Below, piece after piece: positions 12,095 to 23,518 of a stretch of DNA of 64,000 bases (position 1 is the first letter of the stretch; every line of letters starts with the position of its first letter). The notes under the pieces were generated by a model that did no database searches, had not been told where the DNA came from, and saw only the letters and a list, made by a program, of their open reading frames with translations. The translations under genes were made by a program, and so were the position numbers. The stretch is taken from contig OZ025255.1 of assembly GCA_964019135.1 (NCBI GenBank), positions 310,001 through 374,000 on the forward strand, in the 5' to 3' direction. Source of the DNA: Arenicola marina (lineage: Eukaryota; Annelida; Polychaeta; Arenicolidae).

Positions 12095-12744
12095 TCTTGC
12101 CAGTTCTGGGGTGTAAGCCCTAGCTATCTCAGTCAGTCTTGGCGTCCCTAGGGTGTAAGCCCTAGCTATCGCAGTCAGTCTTGCCGTCCCTGGGGTGTAA
12201 GCCCTAGCTCTCTCAGTCAGTCTTGCCGTCCCTGGGGTGTAAGCCCTAGCTATCTCAATCAGTCTTGCCGTCCCTGGGCTGTAAGGCCTAGCTATCTCAA
12301 TCAGTCTTGCCAGTTCTGGTGTGTAAACCCTAGGTATCTCAGTCCGTCTTGCCAGTTCTGGGGTGTAAGCCCTAGCTAGCTCAGTCAGTCTCGCCGTCCG
12401 TGGGGTGTAAGCCCTGGCTATCTCAGTCAGTCTTGCCAATTCTGGGGTGTAAGGCCTAGCTATCTCAGTCCGTCTTGGCAATTCTGGGGTGTAAGCCCTA
12501 GTTATCTCAGTCAGTCTTTCCAGTTCTGGGGTGTAAGCCCTAGCTATCTCAGTCAGTCTTTCCAGTTCTGGGGTGTAAGCCCTAGCTATCTCAGTCCGTC
12601 TTGCCAGTTCTGGGGTGTAAGCCCTAGCTATCTCAGTCAGTCTTGCCAGTTCTGGGGTGTAAGCCCTAGCTATCTCAGTCAGTCTTTCCAGTTCTGGGGT
12701 GTAAGCCCTAGCTATCTCAGTCAGTCTTGGCGTCCCTGGGGTGA
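12095..12744 (+). repeat. Class B/C core segment ending the first large block
   Basis: Continues the series that follows each 954-bp block and matches 23,519-24,166 at offset 11,424. The match stops at about 12,743, where this copy has ggtgaaagcc and the other has ggtgtaagcc followed by atcgcag. That is taken as the right edge of the shared segment. Confidence 0.8.
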
Positions 12745-15700
12745 AAGCCCTAGCTATCTCAGTCAGTCTTGCCAGTTCTGGGGTGTAAGCCCTAGCTATC
12801 TCAGTCAGTCTTGCCAGTTCTGGGGTGTAAGCCCTAGCTATCTCAGTCAGTATTGCCGTCCCTGGGGTGTAAGCCCTAGCTATCTCAGTCAGTGTTGCCG
12901 TCCCTGGGGTGTAAGCCCTAGCTATCGCAGTCAGTCTTGCCGTCCCTGGGGTGTAAGCCCTAGCTATCGCAGTCAGTCTTGCCGTCCCTGGGGTGTAAGC
13001 CCTAGCTCTCTCAGTCAGTCTTGCCGTCCCTGGGGTGTAAGCCCTAGCTATCTCAATCAGTCTTGCCGTCCCTGTGTTGTAAGGCCTAGCTATCTCAATC
13101 AGTTATGCCAGTTCTGGTGTGTAAACCCTAGCTATCTCAGTCAGTCTTGCCGTCCCTGGGGTGTAAGCCCTAGCTATCTCAGTCAGTCTTGCCGTCCCTG
13201 GGGTGTAAGCCCTAGCTATCTCAGTCAGTCTTTCCGTCCCTGGAGTGTAAGCCCTAGCTATCTCAGTCAGTCTTGCCGTCCCTGGGGTGTAAGCCCTAGC
13301 TATCCCAGTCAGTCTTGCCGTCCCTGGGGTTTAAGCCCTAGCTATTTCAATCAGTCTTGCCAGTTCTGGGGTGTAAGCTCTATCTATCTCAGTCAGTCTT
13401 GCCAGTTCTGGGGTGTAAGCCCTAGCCATCTCAGTCAGTCACGCCGTCCCTGGGGTGTAAGCCCTAGCTATCTCAGTCAGTCTTGCCAGTTCTGGGGTGT
13501 AAGCCCTAGCTATCTCAGTCAGTCTTGCCGTCCCTGAGGTGTAAGCCCCAGCTATCTGAGTGAGTCTTGCCGTCCCTGGGGTGTAAGCCCTAGCTATCTC
13601 AGTCAGTCTTGCCAGTTCTGGGGTGTAAGCCCTAGCTATCTCAGTTAGTCTTGCCAGTTCTGGGGTGTAAGCCCTAGCTATCTCAGTCAGTCTTGGCGTC
13701 CCTGGGGTGTAAGCCCTAGCTATCGCAGTCAGTCTTGCCGTCCCTGGGGTGTAAGCCCTAGCTCTCTCAGTCAGTCTTGCCGTCCCTGGGGTGTAAGCCC
13801 TAGCTATCTCAATCAGTCTCGCCGTCCCTGGGTTGTAAGGCCTAGCTATCTCAATCAGTCTTGCCAGTTCTGGTGTGTAAACCCTAGCTATCTCAGTCCG
13901 TCTTGCCAGTTCTGGGGTGTAAGCCCTAGCTAGCTCAGTCAGTCTCGCCGTCCCTGGGGTGTAAGCCCTGGCTATCTCAGTCAGTCTGGCCAATTCTGGG
14001 GTGTAAGGCCTAGCTATCTCACTCCGTCTTGCCAATTCTGGGGTGTAAGCCCTAGTTATCTCAGTCAGTCTTTCCAGTTCTGGGGTGTAAGCCCTAGCTA
14101 TCTCAGTCAGTCTTTCCAGTTCTGGGGTGTAAGCCCTAGCTATCTCAGTCCGTCTTGCCAGTTCTGGGGTGTAAGCCCTAGCTATCTCAGTCAGTCTTGC
14201 CAGTTCTGGGGTGTAAGCCCTAGCTATCTCAGTCAGTCTTTCCAGTTCTGGGGTGTAAGCCCTAGCTATCTCAGTCAGTCTTGGCGTCCCTGGGGTGTAA
14301 GCCCTAGCTATCGCAGTCAGTCTTGCCGTCCCTGGGGTGTAAGCCCTAGCTATCTTAGTCAGTCTTGCCGTCCCTGGGGTGTAAGCCCTAGCTATCTCAG
14401 TCAGTCTTGCCGTCCCTGAGGTGTAAGCCCTAGCTATCTCAGTCAGTCTTGCCGTTCCTGGGGTGTAATCCCTAGCTATCTCAGTCAGTCTTGCCGTCCC
14501 TGGGGTGTAAGACCTAGCTATCTCAGTCAGTTTTGCCATCCCTGGGGTGTAAGCCCTTGCTATCTCAGTCAGTCTTGCCATCCCTGGGGTGTAAGCCCTA
14601 GCTATCTCAGTCAGTCTTGAAGTCCCTGGGGTGTAAGCCCTAGCTATCTCAGTCAGTCTTGCCGTCCCTGGGGTGTAAGCCCTAGCTATCTCAGTCAGTC
14701 TTGCCGTCCCTTGTGTGTAAGCCCTAGCTATCTCAGTCAGTATTGCCGTCCCTGGGGTGTAAGCCCTAGCTATCTCAGTCAGTGTTGCCGTCCCTGGGGT
14801 GTAAGCCCTAGCTATCGCAGTCAGTCTTGCCGTCCCTGGGGTGTAAGCCCTAGCTATCGCAGTCAGTCTTGCCGTCCCTGGGGTGTAAGCCCTAGCTCTC
14901 TCAGTCAGTCTTGCCGTCCCTGGGGTGTAAGCCCTAGCTATCTCAATCAGTCTTGCCGTCCCTGGGTTGTAAGGCCTAGCTATCTCAATCAGTTATGCCA
15001 GTTCTGATGTGTAAACCCTAGCTATCTCAGTCAGTCTTGCCGTCCCTGGGGTGTAAGCCCTAGCTATCTCAGTCAGTCTTGCCGTCCCTGGGGTGTAAGC
15101 CCTAGCTATCTCAGTCAGTCTTTCCGTCCCTGGAGTGTAAGCCCTAGCTATCTCAGTCAGTCTTGCCGTCCCTGGGGTGTAAGCCCTAGCTATCCCAGTC
15201 AGTCTTGCCGTCCCTGGGGTTTAAGCCCTAGCTATTTCAATCAGTCTTGCCAGTTCTGGGGTGTAAGCTCTATCTATCTCAGTCAGTTTTGCCAGTTCTG
15301 GGGTGTAAGCCCTAGCCATCTCAGTCAGTCACGCCGTCCCTGGGGTGTAAGCCCTAGCTATCTCAGTCAGTCTTGCCAGTTCTGGGGTGTAAGCCCTAGC
15401 TATCTCAGTCAGTCTTGCCGTCCCTGAGGTGTAAGCCCCAGCTATCTGAGTGAGTCTTGCCGTCCCTGGGGTGTAAGCCCTAGCTATCTCAGTCAGTCTT
15501 GCCAGTTCTGGGGTGTAAGTCCTAGCTATCTCAGTTAGTCTTGCCAGTTCTGGGGTGTAAGCCCTAGCTATCTCAGTCAGTCTTGGCGTCCCTGGGGTGT
15601 AAGCCCTAGCTATCGCAGTCAGTCTTGCCGTCCCTGGGGTGTAAGCCCTAGCTATCTCAGTCAGTCTTTCCAGTTCTGGGGTGTAAGCCCTAGCTATCTC

Positions 15701-15852
15701 AGTCAGTCTTGGCGTCCCTGGGGGGTAAGCCCTAGCTATCTCAGTCAGTCTTGCCAGTTCTGGGGTGTAATCCCTAGCTATCTCAGTCAGTCTTGCCAGT
15801 TCTGGGGTGTAAGCCCTAGGTATCTCAATCAGTCACGCCGTCCCTGGGGTGT
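12745..15852 (+). repeat. 3,108-bp (74-monomer) tandem unit, copy 1
   Basis: Bases from 12,745 match those from 15,853 at a constant offset of 3,108 = 74 x 42, so the two copies abut directly. The nearest mismatch on the left is at 12,744/15,852. Landmarks shared by both copies are tattgccgtccc, atcgcag doublets, agttatgccag, tttccgtccctggagtg, tttaagccctagctatttc, gtcacgcc, and the gtaatccc/gtaagac run. The left part also matches 6,280-8,117, so this unit exists in at least three versions. Confidence 0.88.
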
Positions 15853-18593
15853 AAGCCCTAGCTATCTCAGTCAGTCTTGCCAGTTCTGGGGTGTAAGCCC
15901 TAGCTATCTCAGTCAGTCTTGCCAGTTCTGGGGTGTAAGCCCTAGCTATCTCAGTCAGTATTGCCGTCCCTGGGGTGTAAGCCCTAGCTATCTCAGTCAG
16001 TGTTGCCGTCCCTGGGGTGTAAGCCCTAGCTATCGCAGTCAGTCTTGCCGTCCCTGGGATGTAAGCCCTAGCTATCGCAGTCAGTCTTGCCGTCCCTGGG
16101 GTGTAAGCCCTAGCTCTCTCAGTCAGTCTTGCCGTCCCTGGGGTGTAAGCCCTAGCTATCTCAATCAGTCTTGCCGTCCCTGGGTTGTAAGGCCTAGCTA
16201 TCTCAATCAGTTATGCCAGTTCTGGTGTGTAAACCCTAGCTATCTCAGTCAGTCTTGCCGTCCCTGGGGTGTAAGCCCTAGCTATCTCAGTCAGTCTTGC
16301 CGTCCCTGGGGTGTAAGCCCTAGCTATCTCAGTCAGTCTTTCCGTCCCTGGAGTGTAAGCCCTAGCTATCTCAGTCAGTCTTGCCGTCCCTGGGGTGTAA
16401 GCCCTAGCTATCCCAGTCAGTCTTGCCGTCCCTGGGGTTTAAGCCCTAGCTATTTCAATCAGTCTTGCCAGTTCTGGGGTGTAAGCTCTATCTATCTCAG
16501 TCAGTCTTGCCAGTTCTGGGGTGTAAGCCCTAGCCATCTCAGTCAGTCACGCCGTCCCTGGGGTGTAAGCCCTAGCTATCTCAGTCAGTCTTGCCAGTTC
16601 TGGGGTGTAAGCCCTAGCTATCTCAGTCAGTCTTGCCGTCCCTGAGGTGTAAGCCCCAGCTATCTGAGTGAGTCTTGCCGTCCCTGGGGTGTAAGCCCTA
16701 GCTATCTCAGTCAGTCTTGCCAGTTCTGGGGTGTAAGCCCTAGCTATCTCAGTTAGTCTTGCCAGTTCTGGGGTGTAAGCCCTAGCTATCTCAGTCAGTC
16801 TTGGCGTCCCTGGGGTGTAAGCCCTAGCTATCGCAGTCAGTCTTGTCGTCCCTGGGGTGTAAGCCCTAGCTCTCTCAGTCAGTCTTGCCGTCCCTGGGGT
16901 GTAAGCCCTAGCTATCTCAATCAGTCTTGCCGTCCCTGGGTTGTAAGGCCTAGCTATCTCAATCAGTCTTGCCAGTTCTGGTGTGTAAACCCTAGCTATC
17001 TCAGTCCGTCTTGCCAGTTCTGGGGTGTAAGCCCTAGCTAGCTCAGTCAGTCTCGCCGTCCCTGGGGTGTAAGCCCTGGCTATCTCAGTCAGTCTGGCCA
17101 ATTCTGGGGTGTAAGGCCTAGCTATCTCAGTCCGTCTTGCCAATTCTGGGGTGTAAGCCCTAGTTATCTCAGTCAGTCTTTCCAGTTCTGGGGTGTAAGC
17201 CCTAGCTATCTCAGTCAGTCTTTCCAGTTCTGGGGTGTAAGCCCTAGCTATCTCAGTCCGTCGTGCCAGTTCTGGGGTGTAAGCCCTAGCTATCTCAGTC
17301 AGTCTTTCCAGTTCTGGGGGGTAAGCCCTAGCTATCTCAGTCAGTCTTTCCAGTTCTGGGGTGTAAGCCCTAGCTATCTCAGTCAGTCTTGGCGTCCCTG
17401 GGGTGTAAGCCCTAGCTATCGCAGTCAGTCTTGCCGTCCCTGGGGTGTAAGCCCTAGCTATCTTAGTCAGTCTTGCCGTCCCTGGGGTGTAAGCCCTAGC
17501 TATCTCAGTCAGTCTTGCCGTCCCTGAGGTGAAGGCCCTAGCTATCTCAGTCAGTCTTGCCGTTCCTGGGGTGTAATCCCTAGCTATCTCAGTCAGTCTT
17601 GCCGTCCCTGGGGTGTAAGACCTAGCTATCTCAGTCAGTTTTGCCATCCCTGGGGTGTAAGCCCTTGCTATCTCAGTCAGTCTTGCCATCCCTGGGGTGT
17701 AAGCCCTAGCTATCTCAGTCAGTCTTGAAGTCCCTGGGGTGTAAGCCCTAGCTATCTCAGTCAGTCTTGCCGTCCCTGGGGTGTAAGCCCTAGCTATCTC
17801 AGTCAGTCTTGCCGTCCCTTGTGTGTAAGCCCTAGCTATCTCAGTCAGTATTGCCGTCCCTGGGGTGTAAGCCCTAGCTATCTCAGTCAGTGTTGCCGTC
17901 CCTGGGGTGTAAGCCCTAGCTATCGCAGTCAGTCTTGCCGTCCCTGGGGTGTAAGCCCTAGCTATCGCAGTCAGTCTTGCCGTCCCTGGGGTGTAAGCCC
18001 TAGCTCTCTCAGTCAGTCTTGCCGTCCCTGGGGTGTAAGCCCTAGCTATCTCAGTCAGTCTTTCCGTCCCTGGAGTGTAAGCCCTAGCTATCTCAGTCAG
18101 TCTTGCCGTCCCTGGGGTGTAAGCCCTAGCTATCCCAGTCAGTCTTGCCGTCCCTGGGGTTTAAGCCCTAGCTATTTCAATCAGTCTTGCCAGTTCTGGG
18201 GTGTAAGCTCTATCTATCTCAGTCAGTTTTGCCAGTTCTGGGGTGTAAGCCCTAGCCATCTCAGTCAGTCACGCCGTCCCTGGGGTGTAAGCCCTAGCTA
18301 TCTCAGTCAGTCTTGCCAGTTCTGGGGTGTAAGCCCTAGCTATCTCAGTCAGTCTTGCCGTCCCTGAGGTGTAAGCCCCAGCTATCTGAGTGAGTCTTGC
18401 CGTCCCTGGGGTGTAAGCCCTAGCTATCTCAGTCAGTCTTGCCAGTTCTGGGGTGTAAGTCCTAGCTATCTCAGTTAGTCTTGCCAGTTCTGGGGTGTAA
18501 GCCCTAGCTATCTCAGTCAGTCTTGGCGTCCCTGGGGTGTAAGCCCTAGCTATCGCAGTCAGTCTTGCCGTCCCTGGGGTGTAAGCCCTAGCT
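15853..18593 (+). repeat. 74-monomer tandem unit, copy 2, with a four-monomer deletion
   Basis: Offset to copy 1 is 3,108 up to about 18,050 and 2,940 (70 x 42) afterwards. Exactly four monomers (168 bp) were therefore lost at about 18,030-18,053, joining the ctctctcag monomer to the tttccgtccctggagtg monomer. The copy stops matching at 18,594, where ctctctcag replaces ctatctcag of 15,654 and the next block begins. Confidence 0.85.
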
Positions 18594-19540
18594 CTCTCAG
18601 TCAGTCTTGCCGTCCCTGGGGTGTAAGCCCTAGCTATCTCAATCAGTCTTGCCGTCCCTGGGTTGTAAGGCCTAGCTATCTCAATCAGTCTTGCCAGTTC
18701 TGGTGTGTAAACCCTAGCTATCTCAGTCCGTCTTGCCAGTTCTGGGGTGTAAGCCCTAGCTAGCTCAGTCAGTCTCGCCGTCCCTGGGGTTTAAGCCCTG
18801 GCTATCTCAGTCAGTCTGGCCAATTCTGGGGTGTAAGGCCTAGCTATCTCAGTCCGTCTTGCCAATTCTGGGGTGTAAGCCCTAGTTATCTCAGTCAGTC
18901 TTTCCAGTTCTGGGGTGCAAGCCCTAGCTATCTCAGTCAGTCTTTCCAGTTCTGGGGTGTAAGCCCTAGCTATCTCAGTCCGTCTTGCCAGTTCTGGGGT
19001 GTAAGCCCTAGCTATCTCAGTCAGTCTTGCCAGTTCTGGGGTGTAAGCCCTAGCTATCTCAGTCAGTCTTTCCAGTTCTGGGGTGTAAGCCCTAGCTATC
19101 TCAGTCAGTCTTGGCGTCCCTGGGGTGTAAGCCCTAGCTATCGCAGTCAGTCTTGCCGTCCCTGGGGTGTAAGCCCTAGCTATCTTAATCAGTCTTGCCG
19201 TCCCTGGGGTGTAAGCCCTAGCTATCTCAGTCAGTCTTGCCGTCCCTGAGGTGTAAGCCCTAGCTATCTCAGTCAGTCTTGCCGTTCCTGGGGTGTAATC
19301 CCTAGCTATCTCAGTCAGTCTTGCCGTCCCTGGGGTGTAAGACCTAGCTATCTCAGTCAGTTTTGCCATCCCTGGGGTGTAAGCCCTTGCTATCTCAGTC
19401 AGTCTTGCCATCCCTGGGGTGTAAGCCCTAGCTATCTCAGTCAGTCTTGAAGTCCCTGGGGTGTAAGCCCTAGCTATCTCAGTCAGTCTTGCCGTCCCTG
19501 GGGTGTAAGCCCTAGCTATCTCAGTCAGTCTTGCCGTCCC

Positions 19541-20494
19541 TTGTGTGTAAGCCCTAGCTATCTCAGTCCGTCTTGCCGTCCCTGGGATGTAAGCCATAGC
19601 TATCTCAGTCAGTCTTGCCGTCCCTGGGGTTTAAGCCCTAGCTATTGCAATCAGTCTTGCCGTCCCTGGGGTGTAAGCCCTAGCTATCTCAGTCAGTCTT
19701 GCCGTCCCTTGGGTGTAAGCCCTAGCTATCTCAGTCAGTCTTGCCGTCCCTGGGGTGTGAGCCCTAGCTATCTCAGTCAGTCTTGTGGTCCCTGTGAGGT
19801 AAGCCCTAACTATCTCAGCCAGTCTTGCCGTCCCTGGGGTGTAAGCCCTAGCTATCTCAGTCAGTGTTGCCGTCCCTGGTGTTTAAGCCCTAGCTATCTC
19901 AGTCAGTGTTGCCGTCCCTGGTGTGTAAGCCCTAGCTATCTCAGTCAGTCTTGCCGTCCCTGGGGTGTAAGCCCTACCTATCTCAGTCAGTCTTGCCGTC
20001 CCTGGGGTGTAAGCCCTAGCTATCTCACTCAGTCTTGCCGTCCCTGGGGTGTAAGCCCTAGCTATCTCAGTCAGTCTTGCCGTTCCTGGCGTGTAATCCC
20101 TAGCTATCTCAGTCAGTCTTGCCGTCCCTGGGGTGTAAGACCTAGCTATTTCAGTCAGTCTTGCCATCCCTGGGGTGTAAGCCCTTGCTATCTCAGTCAG
20201 TTGTGCCATCCCTGGGGTGTAAGCCCTAGCTATCTCATTCAGTCTTGCCGTCCCTGGGGTGAAAGCCCTAGCCATCTCAGTCAGTCACGCCGTCCCTGGG
20301 GTGTAAGCCCTAGCTATCTCAGTCAGTCTTGCCAGTTCTGTGGTGTAAGCCCTAGCTATCTCAGTCAGTCTTGCCGTCCCTGGGGTGTAAGCCCCAGCTA
20401 TCTGAGTGAGTCTTGCCGTCCCTGGGGTGTAAGCCCTAGCTATCTCAGTCAGTCTTGCCAGTTCTGGGGTGTAAGCCCTAGCTATCTCAGTTAG
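19541..20494 (+). repeat. 954-bp class-A block, copy 3 of 5
   Basis: Same variant order as the block at 8,118, at offset 11,423. Private changes include agtccgtcttg near 19,567 and ggtgaaagccc near 20,260. It lies just to the left of the first 11,884-bp unit. Confidence 0.88.
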
Positions 20495-22564
20495 TCTTGC
20501 CAGTTCTGGGGTGTAAGCCCTAGCTATCTCAGTCAGTCTTGGCGTCCCTAGGGTGTAAGCCCTAGCTATCGCAGTCAGTCTTGCCGTCCCTGGGGTGTAA
20601 GCCCTAGCTCTCTCAGTCAGTCTTGCCGTCCCTGGGGTGTAAGCCCTAGCTATCTCAATCAGTCTTGCCGTCCCTGGGTTGTAAGGCCTAGCTATCTCAA
20701 TCAGTCTTGCCAGTTCTGGTGTGTAAACCCTAGGTATCTCAGTCCGTCTTGCCAGTTCTGGGGTGTAAGCCCTAGCTAGCTCAGTCAGTCTCGCCGTCCG
20801 TGGGGTGTAAGCCCTGGCTATCTCAGTCAGTCTTGCCAATTCTGGGGTGTAAGGCCTAGCTATCTCAGTCCGTCTTGGCAATTCTGGGGTGTAAGCCCTA
20901 GTTATCTCAGTCAGTCTTTCCAGTTCTGGGGTGTAAGCCCTAGCTATCTCAGTCAGTCTTTCCAGTTCTGGGGTGTAAGCCCTAGCTATCTCAGTCCGTC
21001 TTGCCAGTTCTGGGGTGTAAGCCCTAGCTATCTCAGTCAGTCTTGCCAGTTCTGGGGTGTAAGCCCTAGCTATCTCAGTCAGTCTTTCCAGTTCTGGGGT
21101 GTAAGCCCTAGCTATCTCAGTCAGTCTTGGCGTCCCTGGGGTGTAAGCCCTAGCTATCGCAGTCAGCCTTGCCGTCCCTGGGGTGTAAGCCCTAGCTATC
21201 TCAGTCAGTCTTGCCGTCCCTGGGGTGTAAGCCCTAGCCATCTCAGTCAGTCTTTCCAGTTCTGGGGTGTAAGCCCTAGCTATCTCAGTCAGTCTTGCCA
21301 GTTCTGGGGTGTAAGCCCTAGCTATCTCAGTCAGTCTTGCCGTCCCTGGGGTGTAAGCCCCAGCTATCTGAGTGAGTCTTGCCGTCCCTGGGGTGTAAGC
21401 CCTAGCTATCTCAGTCAGTCTTGCCAGTTCTGGGGTGTAAGCCCTAGCTATCTCAATCAGTCTTGCCGTCCCTGGGTTGTAAGGCCTAGCTATCTCAATC
21501 AGTCTTGCCAGTTCTGGTGTGTAAACCCTAGGTATCTCAGTCCGTCTTGCCAGTTCTGGGGTGTAAGCCCTAGCTAGCTCAGTCAGTCTCGCCGTCCCTG
21601 GGGTGTAAGCCCTGGCTATCTCAGTCAGTCTTGCCAATTCTGGGGTGTAAGGCCTAGCTATCTCAGTCCGTCTTGGCAATTCTGGGGTGTAAGCCCTAGT
21701 TATCTCAGTCAGTCTTTCCAGTTCTGGGGTGTAAGTCCTAGCTATCTCAGTCAGTCTTTCCAGTTCTGGGGTGTAAGCCCTAGTTATCTCAGTCCGTCTT
21801 GCCAGTTCTGGTGTGTAAACCCTAGGTATCTCAGTCCGTCTTGCCAGTTCTGGGGTGTAAGCCCTAGCTAGCTCAGTCAGTCTCGCCGTCCGTGGGGTGT
21901 AAGCCCCGGCTATCTCAGTCAGTCTTGCCAATTCTGGGGTGTAAGGCCTAGCTATCTCAGTCCGTCTTGGCAATTCTGGGTTGTAAGCCCTAGTTATCTC
22001 AGTCAGTCTTTCCAGTTCTGGGGTGTAAGCCCTAGCTATCTCAGTCAGTCTTTCCAGTTCTGGGGTGTAAGCCCTAGCTATCTCAGTCCGTCTTGCCAGT
22101 TCTGGGGTGTAAGCCCTAGCTATCTCAGTCAGTCTTGCCAGTTCTGGGGTGTAAGCCCTAGCTATCTCAGTCAGTCTTTCCAGTTCTGGGGTGTAAGCCC
22201 TAGCTATCTCAGTCAGTCTTGGCGTCCCTGGGGTGTAAGCCCTAGCTATCGCAGTCAGTCTTGCCGTCCCTGCGGTGTAAGCCCTAGCTCTCTCAGTCAG
22301 TCTTGCCGTCCCTGGGGTGTAAGCCCTAGCTATCTCAGTCAGTCTTTCCAGTTCTGGGGTGTAAGCCTTGGCTATCTCAGTCAGTCTTGCCAGTTCTGGG
22401 GTGTAAGCCCTAGCTATCTCAGTCAGTCTTGCCTTCCCTGGGGTGTAAGCCCCAGCTATCTGAGTGAGTCTTGCCGTCCCTGGGGTGTAAGCCCTAGCTA
22501 TCTCAGTCAGTCTTGCCAGTTCTGGGGTGTAAGCCCTAGCTATCTCAATCAGTCTTGCCGTCCC

Positions 22565-23518
22565 TTGTGTGTAAGCCCTAGCTATCTCAGTCAGTCTTGC
22601 CGTCCCTGGGATGTAAGCCATAGCTATCTCAGTCAGTCTTGCCGTCCCTGGGGTTTAAGCCCTAGCTATCTCAATCAGTCTTGCCGTCCCTGGGGTGTAA
22701 GCCCCAGCTATCTGAGTGAGTCTTGCCGTCCCTTGGGTGTAAGCCCTAGCTATCTCAATCAGTCTTGCCGTCCCTGGGGTGTGAGCCCTAGCTATCTCAG
22801 TCAGTCTTGTGGTCCCTGTGAGGTAAGCCCTAACTATCTCAGCCAGTCTTGCCGTCCCTGGGGTGTAAGCCCTAGCTATCTCAGTCAGTGTTGCCGTCCC
22901 TGGTGTTTAAGCCCTAGCTATCTCAGTCAGTGTTGCCGTCCCTGGTGTGTAAGCCCTAGCTTTCTCAGTCAGTCTTGCCGTCCCTGGGGTGTAAGCCCTA
23001 CCTATCTCAGTCAGTCTTGCCGTCCCTGGGGTGTAAGCCCTAGCTATCTCACTCAGTCTTGCCGTCCCTGGGGTGTAAGCCCTAGCTATCTCAGTCAGTC
23101 TTGCCGTTCCTGGCGTGTAATCCCTAGCTATCTCAGTCAGTCTTGCCGTCCCTGGGGTGTAAGACCTAGCTATTTCAGTCAGTCTTGCCATCCCTGGGGT
23201 GTAAGCCCTTGCTATCTCAGTCAGTCTTGCCATCCCTGGGGTGTAAGCCCTAGCTATCTCATTCAGTCTTGCCGTCCCTGGGGTGTAAGCCCTAGCCATC
23301 TCAGTCAGTCACGCCGTCCCTGGGGTGTAAGCCCTAGCTATCTCAGTCAGTCTTGCCAGTTCTGTGGTGTAAGCCCTAGCTATCTCAGTCAGTCTTGCCG
23401 TCCCTGGGGTGTAAGCCCCAGCTATCTGAGTGAGTCTTGCCGTCCCTGGGGTGTAAGCCCTAGCTATCTCAGCCAGTCTTGCCAGTTCTGGGGTGTAAGC
23501 CCTAGCTATCTCAGTTAG
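22565..23518 (+). repeat. 954-bp class-A block, copy 4 of 5
   Basis: Lies exactly 3,024 bp (72 monomers) right of copy 3 and 11,884 bp left of copy 5, with the same ordered variants. Private markers shared with copy 5 only are tagctttctcag near 22,958 and cagccagtcttgccag near 23,470, which confirms the direct relation of these two. Confidence 0.9.
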
